From Clostridiales bacterium (lineage in GTDB: Bacteria; Bacillota; Clostridia; Lachnospirales; Cellulosilyticaceae): DNA of 64,000 nucleotides. The position numbers and the translations under genes were made by a program. Under the pieces are notes generated by a model. That model saw only the letters and a program-made list of their open reading frames with translations, did no database searches and was not told where the DNA came from. The stretch lies in contig DYCF01000010.1 in NCBI GenBank assembly GCA_019418225.1, positions 1 through 64,000 on the forward strand, written 5' to 3'. Positions 33,468-43,112 of this stretch are shown here, one piece after another (positions within the stretch are counted from its first letter, which is position 1; each line of letters starts with the position of its first letter).

Positions 33468-34901
33468 ATGAATAAAATTTATAATTTACACATGGGTAGT
33501 GCAAAATGTGCAGTAGATTTAGGTGATGGTAGTGAAAGAGGAGAATATGTTAATCAAGATTATATTTTACATAAGATGGGGCGTCCACACCGCGCGATTA
33601 GCTTAATGTATTGTTATTATCCAAAAGATGCAGGATGGCCAGGACGTGCCAGTGTGGTACATGCGAGTCCTGATGTCAAATTTGCTTGGGATTATCCTTA
33701 TGATGATTATTTTACTTATAAAGGTGGACTTAATGGCACTATGGAAGATGAACCATTTACATATATGAGGGATATCAGACGCCATGGACAAGATGTAAAT
33801 CTGACATTAACAATTGATTGTGGTCTTAGTGATGAATATCTTATTGCTGTTGCAAAAGAACTTAGAACATTTGGCCGTATGTTCTTACGTATTAATCACG
33901 AGGCAACAGGAGACTGGTTCACGCATAATAAACGTTATAGTTATCAGGAAGTAGCAGATTTCTTTGTAAGATTTCATAATATTATTAAAGAATATGCCCC
34001 AAATGTAAAAACAGTTATCTGTGCTGCAGATATTCAAAACTTAGATAAAAAAGAGTTAGAAAAAGAAGCTGAATTTAAACAAACTATTTTAGCCGCAGAT
34101 GTATGGGCTGTTGATAAATATTTAGCGCTACATTGGGGATGGCCTTATGATGTAGCAGAAACAGGAGGGCAGACACATAAACGCTATGAAAATCAAAATA
34201 CATATGCCCTTACAAAAGCTACATTTGAGCGTTATAAAGAGCTTAATGGCGGCATTGCTAAACCTATGGTAATGGCAGAACTAAATGCAGATGGAGATGT
34301 AACGGGGCCTTATGAACAGGCGGCTATGGTCAGAAACTTCTTGGACCTTATTCGTGAAGACAATGCCACATGGTTTACGGGATTTACAATGTATCAATTT
34401 AGAGATAGAGGAAGATTAGGTCTAGAGATAGAAGATCCTAATAATAGTGAAGTGGGTATTGAACAGCCTATTTTTAAGGTGTATAAGGAAATGATTCATG
34501 AAGACTACTTCATGCCACAAATGACGATTGGAGAAGAGATAAATCTTCCCGTGACACTTAGATGGGGCGGAGCAGAGGATGCAACAGGTTTAGCAATTCC
34601 ACTTCATTTTGAAAAAAATCCTACCTTCTGTGAAGTGACTTTTGAGGGGGATGAAAATTATATGATGGAGTTAAATGGAAAATGGTTCTATAAATCACCT
34701 CAGGCAAAAACAATCGATTTAATGTCAGCTTTCTTTGAAAAGCCATTAACAGAAGAGATAGATTTAACACTTAAAATATTTGCACCCCCAGCAACTGGAG
34801 AAAATGACCCAAGTCAAGGCGAAGATTGGATGGAAAATTACTATACAAAAGTAGAGAAGTTGCCACAAATTCGTGTACGTTTTGCACCTGTGGAATTATA
34901 A
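33468..34901 (+). CDS. GH26-like (clan GH-A) glycoside hydrolase candidate
   Basis: A 477-residue protein counted from the ATG at 33468 after TGGAGGAG; a longer upstream frame adds 22 unlikely residues. FGRMFLRINHEATGDWF resembles the acid/base block of GH26 enzymes (RxxHExxGxWF), and KPMVMAELNADGDVTG could hold the nucleophile Glu. Residues after about 370 look like a separate beta domain. There is no signal peptide, so it is not a normal secreted mannanase. It may act inside the cell or on the spore glycan. The family is not certain. Confidence 0.5.
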   Translation: MNKIYNLHMGSAKCAVDLGDGSERGEYVNQDYILHKMGRPHRAISLMYCYYPKDAGWPGRASVVHASPDVKFAWDYPYDDYFTYKGGLNGTMEDEPFTYMRDIRRHGQDVNLTLTIDCGLSDEYLIAVAKELRTFGRMFLRINHEATGDWFTHNKRYSYQEVADFFVRFHNIIKEYAPNVKTVICAADIQNLDKKELEKEAEFKQTILAADVWAVDKYLALHWGWPYDVAETGGQTHKRYENQNTYALTKATFERYKELNGGIAKPMVMAELNADGDVTGPYEQAAMVRNFLDLIREDNATWFTGFTMYQFRDRGRLGLEIEDPNNSEVGIEQPIFKVYKEMIHEDYFMPQMTIGEEINLPVTLRWGGAEDATGLAIPLHFEKNPTFCEVTFEGDENYMMELNGKWFYKSPQAKTIDLMSAFFEKPLTEEIDLTLKIFAPPATGENDPSQGEDWMENYYTKVEKLPQIRVRFAPVEL

Positions 34902-35019
34902 GAAAAATGAAAATTAGATTAAAAAACGCCTATCTTTATAGTTTTACCATAGTGAAAGTTGTATAATAGGGAAGGATTTGGTCAAAATCAAATAAAACGA
35001 TAAAGATAGGAGTGTACAT

Positions 35020-35856
35020 ATGTCAGTTTTTGAAGCCATTGTACAAGGAATTATCCAGGGAATTACTGAATTTTTACCTGTTTCTAGTTCAGGGCATATT
35101 GCCTTGTTTCAACACTTTTCACCGAATATGGAAGGTTCAAGTGCTACATTTGTAATGGCACTATTACATTTAGGAACATTAGTAGCTGTTTTTATTGCTT
35201 TCCATGAAACTATTTGGAAGCTTATAAAAGAAGCCTTTCGTATGTTAGGCGATTTATTTACATTAAAGTTTAGTTTAAAAAATATGAATGATGAGCGTAA
35301 GATGATTATCATGTTTATTGTAGCCAGCATTCCGCTAGCTATTATTTATCCATTTAAATCAATTTATGATAGTATTGTTCAAGCAGGAAGTTTAATCTTT
35401 TTAGGAATTTGTTTCTTATTTACATCAGCTATCTTATTTATTTCAGATCGCAAGGATAATGGGACAAAAGATGTTAAAGAGATGACTTATGGCAATGCCT
35501 TATTCATTGGATTATTTCAAGGATTTGCCCTGCTTCCAGGGGTATCAAGATCAGGATCTACGATTGGGAGCGCACTAATTTCAGGTTTCTCAAAAGAATT
35601 TGCTGTGCAGTTTTCATTTATTTTAGGTATTCCAGCTATTTTTGCAGGAAGCTTAGTGGAAATCAAAGATGCCTTAGAAGTTGGGGCAACTGTAGAAGTT
35701 GTGCCAATGTTTATAGGATTTGTAGTAGCGGCAGTAGTAGGATTTCTTTCTATTAAAATGATTGATTATCTTGTGAAGACAGATAAATATAAGATTTTTG
35801 CAATCTATACTTTAATAGTAGGTATAGTAACAGTAGGTATTGGAATATTTAGTTAA
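35020..35856 (+). CDS. uppP: Undecaprenyl-diphosphatase (UppP/BacA)
   Basis: A 278-residue polytopic membrane protein that recycles undecaprenyl diphosphate for cell-wall and surface-polymer synthesis. GITEFLPVSSSGHIAL near residue 14 and LLPGVSRSGSTIGSAL near residue 175 are the two catalytic motifs of the family. About seven or eight hydrophobic helices are visible. Length is usual. The start follows GATAGGAGTG. It stands alone between the GH-like gene and the bidirectional terminator at 35880. Confidence 0.95.
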   Translation: MSVFEAIVQGIIQGITEFLPVSSSGHIALFQHFSPNMEGSSATFVMALLHLGTLVAVFIAFHETIWKLIKEAFRMLGDLFTLKFSLKNMNDERKMIIMFIVASIPLAIIYPFKSIYDSIVQAGSLIFLGICFLFTSAILFISDRKDNGTKDVKEMTYGNALFIGLFQGFALLPGVSRSGSTIGSALISGFSKEFAVQFSFILGIPAIFAGSLVEIKDALEVGATVEVVPMFIGFVVAAVVGFLSIKMIDYLVKTDKYKIFAIYTLIVGIVTVGIGIFS

Positions 35857-35879
35857 TAAATAAAGATATGTAGTAATCA

Positions 35880-35925
35880 AAAGAGGTGCTGCGAAACTAT
35901 TTATAGTTTCGCAGCACCTCTTTTT
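35880..35925. terminator. Bidirectional terminator between uppP and galT
   Basis: Long perfect stem AAGAGGTGCTGCGAAACTAT / ATAGTTTCGCAGCACCTCTT with a short loop, A-rich on the left and T-rich on the right. Confidence 0.92.
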
Positions 35926-36001
35926 AGTTCTAACAGACCGATTTGGCAACACTGTGATATGTAGCATGATAGATCTTAGTAGGCTTTTTTAGAAGAGAAT
36001 A

Positions 36002-37474
36002 TTAGAGGTTTTCTGTAAAAGCCTTGAAGTGAGCAATGCCTTCATCTGTAAGTTTGAAGACACCTGCATCTTCTAAGACGCGTGTAAATTTCTTGCCGAG
36101 AGCAGCTTGGACATAAGCTGTTAAGTCGCTGCCATCATAGTTTTCCTTTAAATCATTTGCCCAAGTCATATGATAAGGTGCAACATCCGTACGCTTGCCT
36201 ATAATATAGGTTTTGATGTCTTCTAGTTCTTGAAGGAGGCGTCCTGGTAAAATAGCAAGGCCCATTACTTCGATAAGTCCAATATTTTCTTTCTTCACAT
36301 GTTGTACATCTGCATGTGGATGGAAGATACCAAGCGGATGTTCAGTTGTTGTTCGATTATTACGAAGCACTACTAGCATAGAATACTTACCATCTTTTCT
36401 TTTAGCAACAGGTGTAACTGTATTATGTGGTGTGTCATCTGTGTAAGCTATAATATCTACTGCTGCATCGGAATAATTTTTCCAAGTTTCAAAGATGTAA
36501 TTCGTACATTCAGCGACATCTTCTAAGCTGTCAGCAGTAAGCTCAATAGTAGACATTGGCCAATTTAAGACAGAACATTTTACATTTGGATATTTACTGA
36601 TAGTAAAGTCCCATAATGTACCCGCACGATGAATAGGGAATTCATAGCAACCCCCTTGATAATGTTCGTGAGATAAAATAGAACCGCCAACAATAGGTAA
36701 GTCTGCATTAGAACCAATGAAATAGTGAGGAAACATTTTGGTGAAAGATAATAAGGTATAAAAACTATCTTTACTAATATGCATTGGCTCATGTTTTTCA
36801 GATAAGAAGATGCAGTGTTCATTGTAGTAGAGATATGGAGAATATTGCAGTCTCCAAAGACGATGATTAAGTTCTACGGCAATGGTACGATGATTAGCAC
36901 GATCAGGTAAGCTTAATGTACCATTATATCCTTCATTTTCAATGCAAAGTAAGCATGAAGGGTATTTGTTAGGTGGTGCAGTCTTAAGACGTGCAATTTC
37001 TTTAGGGTCTTTTTCTGGTTTTGAGAGATTGATTGTAATATCAATATCCCCATAAGGAGAATTGGCTTTAAACTGTACATTTTTAGCAATACGGCTCATT
37101 TTAATATAGTTTACATTTTGGCTTAAATGATAAAAGTAATTTGTTGCTTTTATAGGACTTTTTTCATAAAGTGTCCAAAATTTATTTTCCACCATAGAAG
37201 GAGCAGGTAAGAAGATATTCATAAGATTACTTGTAAAGATATCTTTTTCGGCAATACTATCTTCAATGAGTCCTTCTTTTACAGCAAATGCTGCTAAAGC
37301 ATCAAGTGTTTCATATAAATCAAAATCTAAAACTTCAGAAGAAGCCTCATATTCAGAGGTATTAAAAGCAGCAAGCAGACGATTGCGTACATAAATTTCG
37401 TCACGTTTGCTAATAAGTTCATTTTGGATGCCATGGGCAATAAGGGTATCAATTAGTGCATATAAATGGTTCAT
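36002..37474 (-). CDS. galT: Galactose-1-phosphate uridylyltransferase, class II
   Basis: A 490-residue GalT of the Firmicutes class II type, exchanging UMP between UDP-glucose and galactose-1-phosphate. The catalytic segment is SHEHYQGG in GGSILSHEHYQGGCYEF; NEHCIFLSEKHEPMHI and CLLCIENEGYNG are also family blocks. The start at 37474 follows AAAGGAG and lies 2 bases after the galE stop; a longer frame overlapping galE is rejected. Third gene of galK-galE-galT (Leloir pathway). Confidence 0.93.
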   Translation of the reverse strand: MNHLYALIDTLIAHGIQNELISKRDEIYVRNRLLAAFNTSEYEASSEVLDFDLYETLDALAAFAVKEGLIEDSIAEKDIFTSNLMNIFLPAPSMVENKFWTLYEKSPIKATNYFYHLSQNVNYIKMSRIAKNVQFKANSPYGDIDITINLSKPEKDPKEIARLKTAPPNKYPSCLLCIENEGYNGTLSLPDRANHRTIAVELNHRLWRLQYSPYLYYNEHCIFLSEKHEPMHISKDSFYTLLSFTKMFPHYFIGSNADLPIVGGSILSHEHYQGGCYEFPIHRAGTLWDFTISKYPNVKCSVLNWPMSTIELTADSLEDVAECTNYIFETWKNYSDAAVDIIAYTDDTPHNTVTPVAKRKDGKYSMLVVLRNNRTTTEHPLGIFHPHADVQHVKKENIGLIEVMGLAILPGRLLQELEDIKTYIIGKRTDVAPYHMTWANDLKENYDGSDLTAYVQAALGKKFTRVLEDAGVFKLTDEGIAHFKAFTENL

Positions 37475-37476
37475 AA

Positions 37477-38469
37477 TTAAACTCCTTTGTAACCAGTAGG
37501 ATGTGAAGCATGCCATTTCCAAGCAGAGGCAATAATTTCTTTAATATCTGTGTAGTGAGGTTGCCAGCCAAGGATTTCTTTAGCCTTTGTAGAAGAAGCA
37601 ACAAGAAGGGCAGGGTCACCACTGCGACGTTCTCCCATTTTGAGTGGGATTGGGTGGCCAGTAACTGCTCTAGCAGCTTCAATCATTTCAAGAACAGAGT
37701 AGCCAGTATTGCTGCCTAAGTTGAAAATATTGCTTTCGCCACCTTTCATTAAATAATCTAAAGCAAGAAGGTGGGCATCGACTAAGTCTGTTACATGAAT
37801 ATAGTCTCTGATACAAGTCCCATCTTCTGTAGGATAGTCATTGCCGAATACAGTGATAAATTCTCTTTGCCCAAGAGGTACTTGAAGAATAAGTGGGATA
37901 AGGTGAGTTTCTGTTGTATGAGCTTCACCAATTGTACCACTCTTATCTGCACCTGCTACATTAAAGTATCTAAGGCATACATAGTGAAGATCATGGGCAG
38001 TATTTGTCCATTTAAGCATTTTTTCAATAGCAAGTTTTGTTTCACCATAAGTGTTTGTAGGACAAGTTGGCATATCTTCCGTAATAGGCATTGTTTTGAT
38101 ATCTCCATAAGTAGCAGCAGTAGAAGAGAAAACAATATATTTAACACCTACTTCTACAAGAACTTCTAAAAGTGTTTCGCTGCCGCCTACGTTATTGTTG
38201 TAATATTTAAGGGGTTTACTCATAGACTCACCAACTAAAGAGTTGGCAGCAAAGTGAATAACACCATCTACTTTTTCTTTTTCAAAAACGGCTTTAAGTT
38301 CATCTTTATGACGAATATCTACTAGGTAAAAAGCAGCACCAGCAGGAATACTTTCAATATGTCCAGTTTCGAGATTATCAATAACGACAACCTCTATACC
38401 TTTTTCAAGAAGTTGTTTAACTGCATGAGAACCAATATAACCGGCTCCACCTACGACTAAAATTTTCAT
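37477..38469 (-). CDS. galE: UDP-glucose 4-epimerase
   Basis: A 330-residue SDR epimerase. VVGGAGYIGSHAVKQLLEKG binds NAD; FAANSLVGESM, STAATYG and NTYGETKLAIEKM (YxxxK) form the active site; RYFNVAGAD and GDNYPTEDGTCIRDYIHV-type sequence follow. Interconverts UDP-galactose and UDP-glucose. Second gene of the gal operon, 61 bases after galK. Confidence 0.95.
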   Translation of the reverse strand: MKILVVGGAGYIGSHAVKQLLEKGIEVVVIDNLETGHIESIPAGAAFYLVDIRHKDELKAVFEKEKVDGVIHFAANSLVGESMSKPLKYYNNNVGGSETLLEVLVEVGVKYIVFSSTAATYGDIKTMPITEDMPTCPTNTYGETKLAIEKMLKWTNTAHDLHYVCLRYFNVAGADKSGTIGEAHTTETHLIPLILQVPLGQREFITVFGNDYPTEDGTCIRDYIHVTDLVDAHLLALDYLMKGGESNIFNLGSNTGYSVLEMIEAARAVTGHPIPLKMGERRSGDPALLVASSTKAKEILGWQPHYTDIKEIIASAWKWHASHPTGYKGV

Positions 38470-38530
38470 AATGGTTATCTCCTTTAAGATAGTTTACGTA
38501 CAATAAATTTGTTAAGTTGGTATAGGTTTC

Positions 38531-39697
38531 TTATAGTTCAGAAGGACCATTACCAATAGAGGCAATATAAAAAGTAGCTGGGTAACCAATAGCTGCTTCA
38601 TATTTATCGCCTACATGCTTCATAAAGTCAGAGACCTTATCATTTTGAACAATCGCAATAGCACAGCCGCCAAAGCCAGCACCAGTCATACGTGCCCCTA
38701 GAGTACCTTCTTCTTCAAGCGCAGCAGATACTAAAGTATCAAGTTCTTTACCAGTTACTTCATAATCTTCTTTAAGCGAAGTGTGAGAAGCGTTTAAAAG
38801 TTTACCAAATGTAACGAGGTCATTACTAGCTAAGGCTTTTGTAGCACTTATAACACGTAGATTTTCTGAGATTGCATGTTTAGCACGTTTATAAAGAATA
38901 GGGTTAGTAAGAATGCTATCTAAAGTAGCAAGCTCTTTTTCACCTAAATCACAGATTGCCTTAATATGTGGATAAGTATCTTGAAGTATTTTAAGCGCCT
39001 GTGTACATTCGTTAAAACGTTCATTATATTTAGAGTCAGCAAGTTCACGACGTTTATTTGTATTCATAATTACAATTTGGTAGTCATCTAATTTAAATGG
39101 AATATGTTCGAAATCTTGTGTACCACAGTTTAAGAGAAGGGCACTATTTTCTTGACCAAGAGCAATAGCGAATTGGTCCATAATCCCACTACTTACGCCC
39201 ATATATTCATTTTCTACTTTTTTTCCTAAAAGTGCCATTTCAGTAGGTTTAAGTTCTAAATCATAAAGTGTGCTAAATACTTTGCTAAGTAAGATTTCTA
39301 AAGAAGCAGAAGAAGAAAGACCTGAACCATTTGGAATATTACCATAAACAAGGATATTAAGACCATGTGTGATTTCATAGTCAGCTTCTAAAAGATATTT
39401 TAAAACACCTTTTAAGTAATTTGTCCAATTATCTTCTTTTTTAAAGTCTAGATTATGTAATGATAAGTTCATAGTGCCAAGTTCTTTAAAATTCTCAGAG
39501 TAAACAGCAAAGTTTTTATCTTCGCGAACACTAACAAGTGCATATGTACCTAAAGTAATGGCACAAGGAAATACAAGCCCCCCATTATAGTCAATATGTT
39601 CCCCTATAAGATTAACGCGTCCAGGGGCAAAAAATTTATGTGAAGCTTCTTCGTTAAATAATACTTTAAATTGATTTTGAAGTTCTAATAAATTCAT
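38531..39697 (-). CDS. galK: Galactokinase
   Basis: A 388-residue GHMP kinase. FAPGRVNLIGEHIDYNGGLVFP is the galactokinase N-terminal signature, NGSGLSSSASLEILL the ATP-binding loop, and GARMTGAGFGGCAIAIV the third GHMP motif. First gene of the operon. Its promoter region carries two TTTTA(G/C)TAAAA palindromes, one of them within the likely promoter, so GalR repression is expected. Confidence 0.95.
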   Translation of the reverse strand: MNLLELQNQFKVLFNEEASHKFFAPGRVNLIGEHIDYNGGLVFPCAITLGTYALVSVREDKNFAVYSENFKELGTMNLSLHNLDFKKEDNWTNYLKGVLKYLLEADYEITHGLNILVYGNIPNGSGLSSSASLEILLSKVFSTLYDLELKPTEMALLGKKVENEYMGVSSGIMDQFAIALGQENSALLLNCGTQDFEHIPFKLDDYQIVIMNTNKRRELADSKYNERFNECTQALKILQDTYPHIKAICDLGEKELATLDSILTNPILYKRAKHAISENLRVISATKALASNDLVTFGKLLNASHTSLKEDYEVTGKELDTLVSAALEEEGTLGARMTGAGFGGCAIAIVQNDKVSDFMKHVGDKYEAAIGYPATFYIASIGNGPSEL

Positions 39698-39771
39698 AAA
39701 ATCCTCCTAAAAAAGTAAATTGAATAAGAATAAATGCGATAGGTAAAACTGTTTATAGTTTTATTATAAAA

Positions 39772-39805
39772 TTTTAGTAAAATAAATCAAGTATTTTTAC
39801 TAAAA
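39772..39805. promoter_or_regulatory. Paired GalR-type operators in the galK promoter
   Basis: TTTTAGTAAAA (39772-39782) and TTTTACTAAAA (39795-39805), 11-base palindromes whose centres are 23 bases apart. On the minus strand the first lies between a TTGATT -35 and a TATAAT -10, placed to block galK transcription. Confidence 0.6.
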
Positions 39806-39875
39806 TAAAATGTAAAAGTTGCGAGGCGATAATTAGTATATTATAATAAGTGAATACATAAGTCAGTTATGAAGT

Positions 39876-39886
39876 TTTTACTAAAA
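39876..39886. promoter_or_regulatory. Third GalR-type operator, overlapping the galR ribosome-binding site
   Basis: TTTTACTAAAA just before GGAGTGAGG of galR. A galR promoter candidate (TTGCGA, 17 bases, TATAAT) lies upstream, so this site would allow autorepression. Confidence 0.5.
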
Positions 39887-39897
39887 GGAGTGAGGAG

Positions 39898-40896
39898 ATG
39901 GCAACCATTAAAGAAGTGGCAGCCAAAGCTGGTGTATCCATTGCGACGGTTTCTAGAGTACTTAACTTTGATGAGAGTTTAAATGTATCAGAAGCAACGA
40001 AAAAACGTATTTTTGAAACCGCCGAAGCTTTAGATTATGTGCCAAATAGCAAACGAAAGGTGAAAGAAAAACCTATTACAATTGGGATTGCTCAGTGGTA
40101 CACAGAAGAAGAAGAGCTAAGAGACCCTTATTATCTGGCAATACGTATTGCGGTAGAGAAATTATGTGATAAAGAAAATATTGAGTTTAAACGTATTACG
40201 CCAACACATGAAAAAACACAAGGTAAACTCTTTGATGGTGTGATTGCAATTGGTAAGTTTGGAAAAGAAGAAGTAACTTATTTAAGTAGTTTGTGTAAAG
40301 AGATTATATTTGTAGATTTTTCACCAGAAGAGGAAGTGTATGATAGCGTTTTAACAGATTATAAACGAGGGACGTTAAAGGCGCTTAATTACTTGTATGA
40401 ATTAGGCCATAGACAAATAGGATACATTGGCGGAGAAGAATATATAGATGGTAGAGAAAAAAGTATTGATGATGAACGCGAGCATACCTACTTAGAATTT
40501 ATGAAAGAGAAGGAACTAGAGGATAGACTTTTCTTATTAAAGGGAGAATTTAAACCTGAAGTAGGGTATAGGCTGATGAAAGAAGCGTTAGAAAAGGAAA
40601 ACTATCCAACGGCATTCTTTGTGGCAAGTGATCCTATGGCTATAGGTGCGTACAAAGCAGTAAGTGAAAAAGGGCTAGTAGTAGGGAAGGATATAAGCAT
40701 TATTGGCTTTGATGATATTTATACAGCTCAGTTTCTAACGCCAGCACTTACAACAGTTAAGGTTTATACAGAATTTATGGGAGAAACTGCATTTGAAACG
40801 ATCAAGGAGCACCTTCATACTGGACGAAAGATTCCTAAGAAAATTCTTATTCCAACTCAGTTTGTAGTAAGAGAAAGTTGTAGCCAAATAAAGTGA
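39898..40896 (+). CDS. galR: LacI-family transcriptional regulator of galactose genes
   Basis: A 332-residue LacI/GalR protein. The N-terminal helix-turn-helix is MATIKEVAAKAGVSIATVSRVLN, followed by the hinge helix and a periplasmic-binding-protein-like sensor domain with IGYIGGEEY, FFVASDPMAIGAYKA and SIIGFDDI. It diverges from galK across a 200-base region with three matching palindromes, so it most likely represses galKET and itself, released by galactose or a derivative. galM follows on the same strand. Confidence 0.88.
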   Translation: MATIKEVAAKAGVSIATVSRVLNFDESLNVSEATKKRIFETAEALDYVPNSKRKVKEKPITIGIAQWYTEEEELRDPYYLAIRIAVEKLCDKENIEFKRITPTHEKTQGKLFDGVIAIGKFGKEEVTYLSSLCKEIIFVDFSPEEEVYDSVLTDYKRGTLKALNYLYELGHRQIGYIGGEEYIDGREKSIDDEREHTYLEFMKEKELEDRLFLLKGEFKPEVGYRLMKEALEKENYPTAFFVASDPMAIGAYKAVSEKGLVVGKDISIIGFDDIYTAQFLTPALTTVKVYTEFMGETAFETIKEHLHTGRKIPKKILIPTQFVVRESCSQIK

Positions 40897-40953
40897 GCTT
40901 TGATATAGTGTAATTATAGGAAAATTATAAAAAATCAAAAAGGGGATTGGGTC

Positions 40954-42000
40954 ATGGAAATTAGAGAAAATAAAGTAACTTTTAAGTCTGGTAAAATTGT
41001 GACGAAGTATGTATTAACTAATAATAATGGCATGAGTGTCGAGCTTATTAGTCTTGGCGGAACCCTTACTAAAATTATGGTACCAGATGCAGAAGGACGT
41101 TTTGAAAATGTACTTCTTGAATGGCAAGATATCGAACTTTATGAACAACATCCAGGAAGCTTTGGCGCCATTGTAGGGAGAACAGCGGGTCGTATCGGTG
41201 ATGGCAAGGTAACAATTGATGGTCAAGAATATCATTTTTATAAAAATAATAATGGAAATACATTGCATGGTGGGAAGTTAGGTTTTGATCATAAAAATTT
41301 CGAAGGTAAGGCAGTTATTGATGAAGAAGGTGCTAAAGTAATTCTTACTTATTTGAGTGTGGATGGCGAAGAAGGTTATCCAGGTAACTTACAAGTTAAA
41401 ATTACATATATTCTTAAAGATGATAATACGCTTACAATCGACTATAAAGGTGAGACAGATCAAGAGACAATTGTTAATTTGACAAATCATGCCTACTTTA
41501 ATTTATCAGGTAATGCAAAACGCTCAGTACTTGATGAAGAAGTTTATCTAAATAGTGATGAATTCTATAGCACAGATGCAAATCTTATCCCAGATGGCAC
41601 AATGATTAGTGTAGATGAAATGCCTGTTTTTGATTTTAGAGTGCCTAAAACAATTGGACAAGATATTAAATCTGATAATAAAGTTTTAAGATATGGCAAT
41701 GGTTATGATCATGTCTTTAAGTTAAAGTCAGGTAAAGAGGCTGTAAAACTCTTTGACCCAACCTCTAGACGTTTTATGAGCGTAACAACAGATGCACCTT
41801 GTGTTGTAATGTATACGATGAATGGTGCAGATAGCTCTTTAATTCTTTCAAATGGTGAAAGTGCTAAACCTAATTATGCAGTTTGTTTTGAAACACAAAG
41901 ACCCGCTATCGGTCATAACGAAGTATTTAAAGACCTTGTCTTACTTAAGAAAGGTGAAGTATATAGCCAAATTACAACTTTTAAATTTGGCATATTATAG
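40954..42000 (+). CDS. galM: Aldose 1-epimerase (galactose mutarotase)
   Basis: A 348-residue mutarotase that interconverts alpha and beta anomers of galactose. VELISLGGTLTKIMVPD, GSFGAIVGRTAGRI, NNNGNTLHGGKLGFDHKNF and LTNHAYFNLSG (catalytic His) are family blocks, with a Glu near the end in CFETQRPAIGHNE. It follows galR by 57 bases without a terminator and completes the Leloir set. Confidence 0.93.
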   Translation: MEIRENKVTFKSGKIVTKYVLTNNNGMSVELISLGGTLTKIMVPDAEGRFENVLLEWQDIELYEQHPGSFGAIVGRTAGRIGDGKVTIDGQEYHFYKNNNGNTLHGGKLGFDHKNFEGKAVIDEEGAKVILTYLSVDGEEGYPGNLQVKITYILKDDNTLTIDYKGETDQETIVNLTNHAYFNLSGNAKRSVLDEEVYLNSDEFYSTDANLIPDGTMISVDEMPVFDFRVPKTIGQDIKSDNKVLRYGNGYDHVFKLKSGKEAVKLFDPTSRRFMSVTTDAPCVVMYTMNGADSSLILSNGESAKPNYAVCFETQRPAIGHNEVFKDLVLLKKGEVYSQITTFKFGIL

Positions 42001-42026
42001 TTAAAAGTATAAAAATATATATCGGT

Positions 42027-42063
42027 AAAAAAGCTAAAAGTTGTCCCACTTTTAGCTTTTTTT
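42027..42063 (+). terminator. Terminator after galM
   Basis: AAAAAAGCTAAAAGT / ACTTTTAGCTTTTTTT with a 6-base loop. Confidence 0.9.
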
Positions 42064-42085
42064 GTGCGTTTTTTATTTCTAAATC

Positions 42086-42114
42086 TTGACAGTGAACTGG
42101 AAAATATTTATAAT
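42086..42114 (+). promoter_or_regulatory. Consensus sigma-A promoter of the first NlpC/P60 gene
   Basis: TTGACA (42086-42091), 17 bases, TATAAT (42109-42114), giving a ~125-base AT-rich leader before the start. Confidence 0.85.
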
Positions 42115-42244
42115 GATTTTGTAACAATTAGTTAACAATATAAAATAACTTAGTAACAAATTAACGCAATTACGTAATAAAAACGAACATATATTAAGAA
42201 AATATTAAATCAATGACATAAAAGTAAAGCTTTGGAGGATGATT

Positions 42245-42994
42245 ATGAAATTAAATAAGCTATTTATTATGGGAATGCTACTAACAGCTATGGCAAGTAA
42301 TGTACAGGCAGAAATTGTAAGTGAAATTAAGCAAGATATAGAAGTAAGTGTAGAAGATCAAACAATAGTAGAAGAACAAGAAGGTATAACTTCTAAAACA
42401 ACAGTTTCAGAAACAAAACTTCGAGAAACGCCAAGCCCTACAGGAGATATTATTCAATATTTAGATGAAGAAGTAACAGTTAAAGTTTTAGAAAAATACG
42501 GTGACTTTTATAAAGTAGAAGTTAATGATTTACAAGGATACATATATAAAACACAAATTGATACAACAGATTTAGAGAACATCGAAGATACAACACCAGC
42601 AGTTGAAAAAGAAACAAGTGTTAGTTCTAAGGGAGAAGAAGTTGTAGCTATTGCTAGAAAGTATTTAGGCGGTAAGTATGTATATGGTGGTAACAATTTA
42701 GAAACAGGTGTAGACTGCTCAGGATTCACACAGCAAATTATGAAAAAAGTAGGTATTACTATAGAAAGAACTTCACGTAGCCAATATGCTGCAAATGGTA
42801 AAAAAGTAAGCGTATCAGATGTTGCACCAGGAGATCTTGTATTTTATGGGAAGGATGGTGTGAATATAGACCATGTAGCCATTTATGCAGGTAATGGACA
42901 AATCATTCATGCTAGTGATGCTAAATCAGGTATAAAAATGAGCAATTTATACTATGGCAAACCGATTATTGGTGTAAAACGAGTAATAAATTAA
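42245..42994 (+). CDS. Secreted SH3-NlpC/P60 peptidoglycan hydrolase
   Basis: A 249-residue exported endopeptidase. A signal peptide covers about residues 1-23 (KLNKLFIMGMLLTAMASNVQA, cut before E). A bacterial SH3 domain follows (VSETKLRETPSPTGDII..YLDEEVTVKVLEKYGDFYKVEV). The NlpC/P60 domain begins near 125, with the catalytic Cys in GVDCSGFTQQ and the His in IDHVAIY. The ATG at 42245 is 6 bases after GGAGG; the ATG at 42239 directly abuts that site and is rejected. It cleaves gamma-D-Glu bonds in cell-wall peptides by family analogy. Confidence 0.9.
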   Translation: MKLNKLFIMGMLLTAMASNVQAEIVSEIKQDIEVSVEDQTIVEEQEGITSKTTVSETKLRETPSPTGDIIQYLDEEVTVKVLEKYGDFYKVEVNDLQGYIYKTQIDTTDLENIEDTTPAVEKETSVSSKGEEVVAIARKYLGGKYVYGGNNLETGVDCSGFTQQIMKKVGITIERTSRSQYAANGKKVSVSDVAPGDLVFYGKDGVNIDHVAIYAGNGQIIHASDAKSGIKMSNLYYGKPIIGVKRVIN

Positions 42995-43011
42995 ACACAG
43001 TCAGTTAATAG

Positions 43012-43040
43012 TTGACACATGTTTAAACATATATTATAAT
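43012..43040 (+). promoter_or_regulatory. Consensus sigma-A promoter of the second NlpC/P60 gene
   Basis: TTGACA (43012-43017), 17 bases, TATAAT (43035-43040), about 70 bases before the start. Confidence 0.85.
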
Positions 43041-43112
43041 AAATTTGTAATAATTAATTTAAATTTGTGCAAAAGTTAAAAGCCAAATAGCTATCTATAA
43101 GGAGGAAAACAA

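Noticed and set aside
37510..38169. Open frames on the plus strand opposite galE
   Set aside because: They lie wholly inside galE, lack ribosome-binding sites and encode no recognisable protein.
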